A stretch of 64,000 nucleotides of DNA from contig NZ_CP031264.1 of NCBI RefSeq assembly GCF_003258605.2, positions 2,542,001 through 2,606,000 of the forward strand, written 5' to 3'. Below are positions 56,066 through 64,000 of this stretch, in pieces. The notes below the pieces were generated by a model, which did not search any database, was not told the origin of the DNA, and saw only the letters and a list, made by a program, of their open reading frames with translations. The DNA comes from Peterkaempfera bronchialis. GTDB taxonomy: Bacteria > Actinomycetota > Actinomycetes > Streptomycetales > Streptomycetaceae. Both the position numbers and the translations under genes were made by a program. How positions within the stretch are numbered: the first letter of the stretch is position 1; the number at the start of each line of letters is the position of its first letter.

Positions 56066-56121
56066 CGTGACGTGCCCCCGCCGGGACGGCGGTCTCCGGC
56101 GGGGGCACCTGACGGCGGGGC

Positions 56122-57402
56122 TCAGCCGAGGGGCAGGCCCGGGGCCGGGTAGGCGTCCATGAGGGCCTTCACCTCGGCGCGGACCTTGGTGACGGTCTCC
56201 TCGTCGCCGGTACGGGCAGCGGTGACGACGCGGTCGATCCATTCGGCGACGGCGGCCATCTCCGACTCGGGGATGCCCCGGGAGGTGAGGGACGGGGTGC
56301 CGATGCGGATGCCGGAGGGGTCGAAGGGCTTGCGGGGGTCGTAGGGCACGGTGTTGTAGTTGACGACGATGCCCGCCCGGTCCAGGGCCTTGGCGGCGAC
56401 CTTGCCGGGCACGTCGCGGCCGGTGAGGTCGATCAGCAGCAGGTGGTTGTCGGTACCGCCGGACACCAGGTCGAAGCCTCGGGCGGCCAACTGCTCGCCG
56501 AGGGCGCGGGCGTTGGCGACGACCTGGTGGGCGTACCCGCCGAACTCCGGGGTGGCGGCCTCACGGAGGGCGACCGCGATGGCGGCGGTGGTCTGGTTGT
56601 GGGGACCGCCCTGGAGGCCGGGGAAGACGGCCCGGTCGATGGCCCGGGCGTGCTCCTCGCGGCACATCAGCATGGCGCCGCGCGGGCCGCGCAGGGTCTT
56701 GTGGGTGGTGGTGGAGACCACGTCCGCGTGCGGCACCGGGGAGGGGTGGGCGCCGCCCGCGACCAGGCCGGCGATGTGGGCGATGTCGGCCACCAGAACG
56801 GCGCCGACCTCGCGGGCGATCTCGGCGAACCCGGCGAAGTCGATCACCCGGGGCACGGCGGTGCCGCCGCAGAAGATCAGCTTGGGCCGCTCGGCCAGGG
56901 CCAGGTCGCGGACCTCGTCCAGGTCGACCCGGCCGGTGTCGCGGCGCACGCCGTACCCCACGCCCCGGAACCAGGTGCCGGTGGCGGAGACGCCCCACCC
57001 GTGGGTGAGGTGGCCGCCCATGGGCAGCGACATGCCGAGCACGGTGTCGCCGGGCTTGAGGAACGCCAGGTAGACGGCGAGGTTGGCGGGCGAGCCGGAG
57101 TAGGGCTGGACATTGGCGTGGTCCACGCCGAAGAGGGCCCTGGCGCGGTCGGCGGCGATGGCCTCGACCTGGTCGATGTTCTGCTGGCCCTCGTAGTAGC
57201 GCTTGCCGGGGTAGCCCTCGGAGTACTTGTTCTGGAGGACGGTTCCGGAGGCCTCAAGCACGGCCTGCGAGACGTAGTTCTCGCTGGGGATCAGGCGCAG
57301 GGTGTCGGCCTGGAGCTGCTCCTCGGCGGCGACCAGCGAGGCGATCTCGGGGTCGGCGGCGGCAAGGGCGGGGTGGCGGTCGGTACGGTCGGGTGCGCTC
57401 AT
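56122..57402 (-). CDS. glyA: Serine hydroxymethyltransferase
   Basis: 426 residues, ATG at 57402 with GGGAGG six bases upstream. It interconverts serine and glycine with THF one-carbon transfer. Motifs: SENYVSQAVLEASGTVLQNK, YSEGYPGKRYYEGQQ and the PLP-lysine region VVSTTTHKTLRGPRG. It is preceded by a ZTP riboswitch. Confidence 0.95.
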   Translation of the reverse strand: MSAPDRTDRHPALAAADPEIASLVAAEEQLQADTLRLIPSENYVSQAVLEASGTVLQNKYSEGYPGKRYYEGQQNIDQVEAIAADRARALFGVDHANVQPYSGSPANLAVYLAFLKPGDTVLGMSLPMGGHLTHGWGVSATGTWFRGVGYGVRRDTGRVDLDEVRDLALAERPKLIFCGGTAVPRVIDFAGFAEIAREVGAVLVADIAHIAGLVAGGAHPSPVPHADVVSTTTHKTLRGPRGAMLMCREEHARAIDRAVFPGLQGGPHNQTTAAIAVALREAATPEFGGYAHQVVANARALGEQLAARGFDLVSGGTDNHLLLIDLTGRDVPGKVAAKALDRAGIVVNYNTVPYDPRKPFDPSGIRIGTPSLTSRGIPESEMAAVAEWIDRVVTAARTGDEETVTKVRAEVKALMDAYPAPGLPLG

Positions 57403-57411
57403 CGCGGTCCT

Positions 57412-57446
57412 CCCGGGTCGGTCGTTCAAACGACATGTGACCCGGG
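57412..57446 (-). promoter_or_regulatory. SD-sequestering stem (riboswitch expression platform)
   Basis: CCCGGGTC (57412-57419) pairs perfectly with GACCCGGG (57439-57446), with a further GTCGTT/AACGAC hairpin inside (57421-57434). On the glyA mRNA this stem covers part of the GGGAGG ribosome site (57409-57414) and competes with the 3' end of the aptamer, suggesting translational control. Confidence 0.65.
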
Positions 57447-57552
57447 TGCCCAGGCGGACGGCACTCCGGCGGTGGTGCGTCCCCGGGCATGCCCGGGGTG
57501 GTGCCGCTTCCTCGTGGTCGCTTCCACGCAGCTCGCCAGTCGCGGCACGGCT
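57441..57552 (-). ncRNA. ZTP (pfl) riboswitch upstream of glyA
   Basis: On the - strand the leader has GCCGCGACTGGCGAGC, then GTGGAAGCGACCACGAGG, and ends with CCGTCCGCCTGGGCA. These match the two conserved parts of the pfl RNA (ACTGGCG and GACCACG...; CCGNCTGGGC). The ligand is ZMP/ZTP, an alarmone of low folate, and glyA is one of the known target genes. A GC hairpin (GCCCCGGGCATGCCCGGGG-like) joins the two parts. Confidence 0.88.
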
Positions 57553-57649
57553 CACTCTACCGTCCGGGGTGGGGAAGCACCGGTCAATAAGGGGCGGGGG
57601 GATGCGGCGCGGCGGGGGGGTGGAGTCGGACAAGAGAGGCCGGGGCGCG

Positions 57650-57760
57650 GGGCGGGATGCGACGGACGGAACGGGGGCCGAAGGGCTGGGATGCGACCGG
57701 GGGGCCGGGGGCGAGGGCTGGGATGCGACCGGTGGGGCGGGCTGGGCCGGGTGGGGACGG
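57650..57760. repeat. Imperfect 32-34 bp repeats before rocD
   Basis: GGGCTGGGATGCGACCGG occurs at 57683-57700 and 57715-57732, 32 bp apart, with a weaker copy of GGGATGCGACGG at 57654. The whole 57590-57830 stretch is G-rich and non-coding. Confidence 0.8.
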
Positions 57761-57834
57761 GAGAACCGGCCTTCGCCGGGGAAGGACGAGGGCAGGCAGA
57801 CCGGTCAATGGCGACCCCCCGGAGATGAACCCTC

Positions 57835-59055
57835 ATGAGCCAGCAGCGCCCCCTCACCGACACCCTCATCGCGACCGCCGACTCCCACAGCGCCCACAAC
57901 TACCACCCCCTGCCGGTGGTGATAGCCGAGGCCGAGGGCGCCTGGATGACGGATGTGGAGGGCCGCCGCTATCTGGACCTGCTGGCGGGCTACTCGGCGC
58001 TCAACTTCGGCCATCGGCACCCCCGGCTGGTCGCCGCCGCCAAGGCCCAGCTGGACCGGGTCACCCTGACCTCCCGGGCGTTCCACCACGACCGGTTCGC
58101 CGCCTTCTGCACAGAGCTGGCCGAGCTGTGCGGGATGGAGGCGGTGCTGCCGATGAACACCGGCGCGGAGGCGGTGGAGACGGCGGTGAAGACGGCCCGG
58201 CTGTGGGGCTACCGGGTGAAGGGGGTGCCGGCGGACGAGGCGCGGATCGTGGTGGCGGCGGGCAACTTCCACGGCCGTACGACGACGATCGTGAGCTTCT
58301 CGACCGACCCGGAGGCCAGGGAGGGGTTCGGCCCGTACACGCCGGGGTTCGACATCGTGCCGTACGGGGACCGGGCGGCCCTGGAGGCTGCCGTGGACGA
58401 CCGTACGGTGGCGGTGCTGCTGGAGCCGATCCAGGGCGAGGCCGGGGTGCTGGTGCCGCCGCCCGGCTATCTGGCCGCCGCCCGGGAGATCACCGCGCGG
58501 CGCGGGGCGCTGCTGATCGCGGACGAGGTCCAGTCGGGGTTGGGGCGCACCGGCCGGACCTTCGCCTGCGAGCACGAGGGCGTGGTGCCGGACATGTATG
58601 TGCTGGGCAAGGCGCTGGGCGGCGGCATCCTGCCGGTGTCGGCGGTGGTCTCCTCGCGGGCGGTGCTGGAGGTCTTCACGCCGGGCAGCCATGGGTCCAC
58701 GTTCGGCGGCAACCCGCTGGCCTGCGCGGTCGCGCTGGAGGTGGTGGCGATGCTGCGGACCGGCGAGTACCAGCAGCGGTCCGCCGAGCTGGGCGCGTAT
58801 CTGCACGGCGAGCTGGCGGAGCTGGCCGCGACCGGCGCCGTACGGGAGGTGCGGGGGCGCGGGCTCTGGGCGGGGGTGGATGTGGACCCGGCATTCGGCT
58901 CGGGGCGGCGGCTGTCGGCGCTGCTGATGGAGCGGGGGGTGCTGGTGAAGGACACCCATGGGTCGACGATCCGGATCGCCCCGCCGCTGGTGATCGCCAA
59001 GGAGGACCTGGCGTGGGCGCTTCAGCAGCTGCGGGAGGTGCTGGCCGCCGGTTAG
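57835..59055 (+). CDS. rocD: Ornithine aminotransferase
   Basis: 406 residues, ATG with GGAG upstream. Class III aminotransferase marks: AGYSALNFGHRHPRLVAA, NTGAEAVETAVKTAR, LIADEVQSGLGRTGR and PLP-Lys in YVLGKALGGGI. It turns ornithine and 2-oxoglutarate into glutamate semialdehyde and glutamate. Its stop overlaps the convergent neighbour by 4 bp. Confidence 0.92.
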   Translation: MSQQRPLTDTLIATADSHSAHNYHPLPVVIAEAEGAWMTDVEGRRYLDLLAGYSALNFGHRHPRLVAAAKAQLDRVTLTSRAFHHDRFAAFCTELAELCGMEAVLPMNTGAEAVETAVKTARLWGYRVKGVPADEARIVVAAGNFHGRTTTIVSFSTDPEAREGFGPYTPGFDIVPYGDRAALEAAVDDRTVAVLLEPIQGEAGVLVPPPGYLAAAREITARRGALLIADEVQSGLGRTGRTFACEHEGVVPDMYVLGKALGGGILPVSAVVSSRAVLEVFTPGSHGSTFGGNPLACAVALEVVAMLRTGEYQQRSAELGAYLHGELAELAATGAVREVRGRGLWAGVDVDPAFGSGRRLSALLMERGVLVKDTHGSTIRIAPPLVIAKEDLAWALQQLREVLAAG

Positions 59056-60233
59056 CGGATGACGTGGGGCAGGAAGCGGGCGTACTCGTCGGTGATGAGG
59101 CCGGCCGACTCGCGGATGCCGAGTCCGGCCGCCTCGTCGCCGACCACCCAGGCGCCGAGGACGACGCGGTTGCCGTCGAAGTCGGGCAGCGGGGCGAGCT
59201 GCTGCCAGCAGTAGCGTTCCTGCGGATCGGTCTCCGGGGCCGGGCCGGTGCCGTCGTGGACCACGATGCCGGCCCCCTCGCGGCCCAGCAGCGGCTTGGC
59301 GACCCACCGGGTGAGGTCGCGGGGGCCGTCGAGGTGGGCGGGGAGCAGGTTGGGGTGGCCGGGGTGGAGCTCCCAGAGGATCGCCAGCAGCGCCTTGTTG
59401 GAGAGCAGCATCTTCCACAGCGGCTCGATCCACAGGGTGGAGCCGCTGCCGCCGCCGAGGTCGGCGGTGCGTACGGCCTGCGGGCCGAAGCCGTCGGCGA
59501 CCAGCCACTCCCAGGGGTAGAGCTTGAAGACGGTGCGCAGGAAGCCGTACCGGTCGTCCACGAAGCGGCCGGAGAGCGGGTCCCAGCCGATGTCCTCCAT
59601 GGCGATGGAGCGGGTGGCCAGACCGGCCTGCCGGGCGGTCTCCATGAGGTAGACGACGGTCATCTGGTCCTCGCCCAGCTCGTCGTCGTGGGAGTGGGCG
59701 AAGTGGACCGGGTGGCCGGGCGGAAGCAGGTCGGCCTGCCGCTGCCAGGCGGCGACCAGGCGGTCGTGCAGGGAGTTCCACTGGTCGGCGCCGGGGAACC
59801 GCTCCTCCATCCAGAACCACTGCGGGGAGGCCGCCTCGACCAGGGAGGTGGGGGTGTCGGCGTTGTACTCCAGCAGCTTGGCCGGGCCGGTGCCGTCGTA
59901 CCGCAGGTCGAAGCGGGCGTAGAGGCTGGGCTGCTCGGCGCGGCGGCGCCAGGACTCGGCGACGGCGGCGGCCACCACCGGGTCGGTGATGCCCAGCTCG
60001 GCGAAGCGGTCCTCGGCCACGATGTGGGCCGCCGCCTTCAGGCAGAGGGCGTGCAGCTCCTCGACGGTCTCCTCCAGCGCCTCGACCTCGGGGAGGGTGA
60101 AGGAGTAGTACGCCGACTCGTCCCAGTAGGGGCGCAGCGTGTCGTCGGGGTAGCGGGTCAGCGGGTAGATCAGGCCCTGCTCCTCGACGGTCTGCTGCCA
60201 GCCGGGGCGCGGTGCGATGCGGTGGCGCTGCAT
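59052..60233 (-). CDS. Glutathionylspermidine synthase-like ligase
   Basis: 393 residues from the ATG at 60233. ATP-grasp features of the GspS family: RFDLRYDGTGPAKLLEYNAD, TPTSLVEAASPQWFW, VAKPLLGREGAGI. Actinomycetes do not make glutathionylspermidine, so it probably joins another carboxylate to an amine. It starts 7 bp after a lipoprotein gene, a common pair in streptomycetes. Confidence 0.87.
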   Translation of the reverse strand: MQRHRIAPRPGWQQTVEEQGLIYPLTRYPDDTLRPYWDESAYYSFTLPEVEALEETVEELHALCLKAAAHIVAEDRFAELGITDPVVAAAVAESWRRRAEQPSLYARFDLRYDGTGPAKLLEYNADTPTSLVEAASPQWFWMEERFPGADQWNSLHDRLVAAWQRQADLLPPGHPVHFAHSHDDELGEDQMTVVYLMETARQAGLATRSIAMEDIGWDPLSGRFVDDRYGFLRTVFKLYPWEWLVADGFGPQAVRTADLGGGSGSTLWIEPLWKMLLSNKALLAILWELHPGHPNLLPAHLDGPRDLTRWVAKPLLGREGAGIVVHDGTGPAPETDPQERYCWQQLAPLPDFDGNRVVLGAWVVGDEAAGLGIRESAGLITDEYARFLPHVIR

Positions 60234-60240
60234 CAGCGGG

Positions 60241-60603
60241 TCACCCGCCGCTGCTCTTCCCATGGCCGCCGAAGCCGCCCCGGTGGACGCTGTCGCCGGA
60301 CCCGCCGGACCCCTTGGAGAGGCGCGGGCCGGTGTAACGGTGGCCGTAGTAGCCGGTGCCGGCGGTGGTGCTGTGGCGGGTCTTGTCGTTCTCGTACCAC
60401 TGGTAGCGGTCGGTGGTGGCGTAGCCGTTGCCGGGCTGGCTGTCGCAGAGCGAGGCGGAGACCGTCTTGAAGTTCTGGCTGTCGACGCACCGCAGGTCGG
60501 GCTTGTCGTTGCTGCTGCACGAGGTGAGGGCGAGGGCGACCGCGCTCACGATGCCGAGCGAGACCGTCTGGGATCGCATCCGTCTGGTGTGCGGTACCGC
60601 CAT
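60241..60603 (-). CDS. Small lipoprotein paired with the GspS-like gene
   Basis: 120 residues from the ATG at 60603 (or 60579). Signal peptide MRSQTVSLGIVSAVALAL, lipobox LTSC, then a short domain with CVDSQNFKTVSASLCDSQ and TDRYQWYENDKTRH, and a Gly/Ser/His-rich tail. Co-transcribed with the ligase gene; function unknown. Confidence 0.75.
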   Translation of the reverse strand: MAVPHTRRMRSQTVSLGIVSAVALALTSCSSNDKPDLRCVDSQNFKTVSASLCDSQPGNGYATTDRYQWYENDKTRHSTTAGTGYYGHRYTGPRLSKGSGGSGDSVHRGGFGGHGKSSGG

Positions 60604-60709
60604 GGCTTGTCCACTCCCCCGTTCCACCGGCCCTTGCCGTGTGGCCGTACACATTATCGGGACGGTGGGGACGGGGGTAGGCCGTGGACTCGGATCAGCT
60701 GCGGTCGGA

Positions 60710-61210
60710 TCAGCTGTGGTCGGGGTCCGGAGCAGGGGACAACCGGGCGGTGACGCCGAGGCGGTTCCAGGCGTTGATGGTCACGGTCATGGCGATCAGC
60801 CGGGCCAGCTCGTCCTCCGGGAACTGCCGGGCGGCCTCGTCGTACACCTCGTCGGGCACCCCGTGGTCGCCGAGCCGGGTCACGGCCTCGGTGAGGGCCA
60901 GGGCGGCCCGCTCGCGCGCGGTGAAGAAGGAGGTCTCGCGCCAGACGGGGATGCCGTACATCTTCCGCTCGGTCAGGCCGAGGGCGCGGGCGTCGTGGGA
61001 GTGCTGGTCGACGCAGTAGGCGCAGCCGTTGAGCTGGGAGGCGCGCACCTTCACCAGTTCGGCGATCACCGGGTCCAGGCCCTGGGCCGCCGCCTTGGTC
61101 AGCGCGTACATCGCCGTGTAGACGTCGGGCGCCGCCTTCCTGAGCTGGATGCGCTGCGCGGGGGCGGGGACCGGTGCGTCGGTGGTGGCGGGGTCTGCTG
61201 TCGTGGTCAT
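60710..61210 (-). CDS. AhpD/carboxymuconolactone decarboxylase-family protein
   Basis: 166 residues. ASQLNGCAYCVDQHSHDARA carries the redox CxxC (Cys63, Cys66) and His70 of AhpD-type alkylhydroperoxidases. Divergent from a MocR regulator that probably controls it. Confidence 0.9.
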   Translation of the reverse strand: MTTTADPATTDAPVPAPAQRIQLRKAAPDVYTAMYALTKAAAQGLDPVIAELVKVRASQLNGCAYCVDQHSHDARALGLTERKMYGIPVWRETSFFTARERAALALTEAVTRLGDHGVPDEVYDEAARQFPEDELARLIAMTVTINAWNRLGVTARLSPAPDPDHS

Positions 61211-61259
61211 GGTTCCACGCTAGGCACCGGGCGGCCCGGCCCTGTGGTCCACTTGGGGC

Positions 61260-62699
61260 ATGGGTTCCTGGGCCACTGCCGGAAGCGACCTGCACCTGGA
61301 TCTCACCCCGGGGCCGGGGGTGCGGGCGGCGCTGGAGCGGGCGCTGCGGGAGGCGGTGCGCAGCGGGCGGCTGGCGCCGGGCAGCCGGCTGCCGTCGTCG
61401 CGGGCGCTCTCCCGCGATCTGGGGCTGGCCCGCAACACGGTCGCGGACGCCTACGGTCAGCTGGTCGCCGAGGGGTGGCTGACGGCCCGGCAGGGTTCGG
61501 GGACCCGGGTCGCCGAACGGGCCGACCTCGCGTACGGGACGGCCGCCCGGCGGCGGAGCCCCGATCCGGCCGACCCGTTCGAGACGCTGCCGGGCCACCC
61601 CGCCCCGCCGTACGACCTGCGGCCGGGCAGCCCTGACCTGTCGCTCTTCCCGCGCGCCGCCTGGCTGGCCGCCGCCCGCCGGGCGCTCAACCGGGCCTCC
61701 AACCATCTGCTGGGCTACACCGATCCGCAGGGGCTGCCCGAGCTGCGGCAGGCGCTGGCCGCCTATCTGGCCCGCACCCGGGGCGTGCGGACCGACCCCG
61801 GTCTGCTGGTGGTCTGCACCGGCTATGTCCAGGCCGTGGGGGTGCTCGGCCGGGCGCTGCGGGCGCTGGGCGGGCGCCGGATCGCGGTGGAGGCGCTGGG
61901 CTTCCCGGACACCCGCCGGGGGCTGCGGGCGACCGGGCTGGCGGTGGACCGGCTGCCGCTGGACGGTCGCGGGGCGCGCACCGAGTTGCTGGGGCCGGGT
62001 ACGGACGCGGTGCTGCTGACGCCCGCGCACCAGTTCCCGGCGGGGGTGCCGCTGCACCCGGACCGGCGGACCGCCGCCGTCGCCTGGGCGCGGGCCTGCG
62101 GCGGGGTGGTGGTGGAGGACGACTACGACGGCGAATTCCGATACGACCGGCAGCCGGTCGGCGCCCTTCAAGGACTCGACCCGGACCACGCGGTGTACGC
62201 GGGCACGGCCAGCAAGAGCCTGGCGCCGGGGCTGCGGCTGGCCTGGCTGGCGGTGCCGCCCCGGCTGCTGGACGCGGTGGTGGCCCAGAAGCGCCTGGCC
62301 GACCACCACTCCCCCGTACTGGACCAGCTGACGCTGGCCGAGCTGATCGACTCCGGCGGGTACGACCGGCAGGTGCGCCGGGCCCGGCTGCACTACCGGC
62401 GCCGCCGCGACCGGCTCACCGCCGTACTGGCCGAGCGCGCCCCGGACGTGGCCGTGACCGGGATCGCCGCCGGACTGCACGCCGTCCTGGAGCTGCCGCC
62501 CCGGCTCGCCGACGAAGCCGCACTCGCCGCGCGGGCCGCACAGTCCGGGCTTGTGCTCAACACCCTCGGGCACTTCCGCGACCCGGCAGACCCCGGCCCC
62601 TATCCCCCGGCCCTGGTCGTCGGCTACGGCACCCCGCCGGACCACGCCTTCACCGGCGCCCTGGACCGGCTCTGCGGACTGCTGGCCCCGCCCGGGTGA
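61260..62699 (+). CDS. MocR-family (GntR-aminotransferase) regulator
   Basis: 479 residues. GntR winged helix about 20-85 (LAPGSRLPSSRALSRDLGLA, NTVADAYGQLVAEGWLTARQ), then a fold-I aminotransferase domain with VVEDDYDGEFRYDRQP and PLP-Lys in YAGTASKSLAPGLRL. PdxR-like MocR proteins sense PLP; others sense amino acids or amines. It is 49 bp from the divergent AhpD-like gene. Confidence 0.92.
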   Translation: MGSWATAGSDLHLDLTPGPGVRAALERALREAVRSGRLAPGSRLPSSRALSRDLGLARNTVADAYGQLVAEGWLTARQGSGTRVAERADLAYGTAARRRSPDPADPFETLPGHPAPPYDLRPGSPDLSLFPRAAWLAAARRALNRASNHLLGYTDPQGLPELRQALAAYLARTRGVRTDPGLLVVCTGYVQAVGVLGRALRALGGRRIAVEALGFPDTRRGLRATGLAVDRLPLDGRGARTELLGPGTDAVLLTPAHQFPAGVPLHPDRRTAAVAWARACGGVVVEDDYDGEFRYDRQPVGALQGLDPDHAVYAGTASKSLAPGLRLAWLAVPPRLLDAVVAQKRLADHHSPVLDQLTLAELIDSGGYDRQVRRARLHYRRRRDRLTAVLAERAPDVAVTGIAAGLHAVLELPPRLADEAALAARAAQSGLVLNTLGHFRDPADPGPYPPALVVGYGTPPDHAFTGALDRLCGLLAPPG

Positions 62700-62703
62700 A
62701 CGA

Positions 62704-62750
62704 CACCGGCGGCCCGCCGCCCCCGGGGTGGGGGTGGCGGGCCGCCGGTG
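62704..62750. terminator. Perfect 15-bp bidirectional terminator
   Basis: 62704-62718 pairs with 62736-62750 between the convergent MocR and mdh genes. Confidence 0.9.
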
Positions 62751-62773
62751 GTGGTGCGGGGCGCTCGGGTTGC

Positions 62774-64000
<1,227 letters not shown>

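Overview
The window is about 64 kb of very GC-rich DNA with GTG and TTG starts, 4-bp ATGA/GTGA gene overlaps, divergent and convergent gene pairs and strong GC hairpin terminators. It is a chromosomal segment of a streptomycete-type actinobacterium (Streptomyces, Kitasatospora or Streptacidiphilus). The order sigQ-afsQ1-afsQ2, add, deoA-cdd-nucleoside ABC transporter, sdhCDAB, SCO4848-like membrane protein, D-Ala-D-Ala carboxypeptidase, trpS, glyA, mdh follows, from memory, the core chromosome order of S. coelicolor around SCO4908 down to SCO4827. The species cannot be fixed from this sequence.

Layout. 0-2.3 kb: the distal part of a gas vesicle operon (gvpG 3' end, then O, J, L, S, K), followed by a uridine-kinase-like gene. 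3.2-7.3 kb: the AfsQ1/AfsQ2 two-component system with divergent sigQ, a lipoprotein and a candidate AfsQ1 box between them. 7.4-9.6 kb: a VanZ-like protein, a GC-extreme minisatellite of about 69-bp units, a PspC protein and a secreted Gly/Ala-rich protein. 9.7-17 kb: adenosine deaminase, a frameshifted metallophosphoesterase, a LysR/MFS divergent pair, a GH12-CBM2 cellulase behind a perfect CebR box, then a short accessory patch with a broken HTH regulator and a SecB-like protein. 17-26 kb: the nucleoside salvage operon bmpA-ABC-permease-permease-cdd-deoA plus an M20 amidohydrolase. A motif containing ACGCGCGT lies upstream of both bmpA and add and may be a shared operator. 26-35 kb: a sedolisin protease, an acyl-CoA mutase large subunit, an SDR, OHCU decarboxylase and sdhCDAB.

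35-49 kb: a frameshifted GT39-like membrane glycosyltransferase, cell-envelope genes (S11 carboxypeptidase, YihY, GT2-CDP-glycerol transferase), a 2'-5' RNA ligase, trpS, a SARP/TPR regulator, a DUF3558 lipoprotein and a CNNM/CBS protein. 49-56 kb: the second accessory stretch, with a four-gene WXG100/ESX-like cassette, an S-adenosylhomocysteinase-like plus NUDIX pair, a GntR remnant, a DUF397/XRE pair and an RsbW-like ATPase. 56-64 kb: glyA under a ZTP (pfl) riboswitch, ornithine aminotransferase, a GspS-like ligase with its lipoprotein, an AhpD-like protein divergent from a MocR regulator, and mdh.

The genes fall into functional sets: nucleoside uptake and breakdown (add, bmp-ABC, cdd, deoA, OHCU decarboxylase), TCA cycle (sdhCDAB, mdh), one-carbon metabolism (glyA with its riboswitch), envelope growth, and sensing and regulation (AfsQ, SARP, LysR, MocR). 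The least explained parts are the SecB-like gene with the broken HTH at 16-17 kb, the WXG cassette at 49-52 kb and the SAHH-like/NUDIX pair at 52.4-54.1 kb. Two otherwise good genes each carry a single-base contraction in a G/C run, so assembly error is a serious alternative to true decay. All assignments come from reading motifs and translations; no database search was run.
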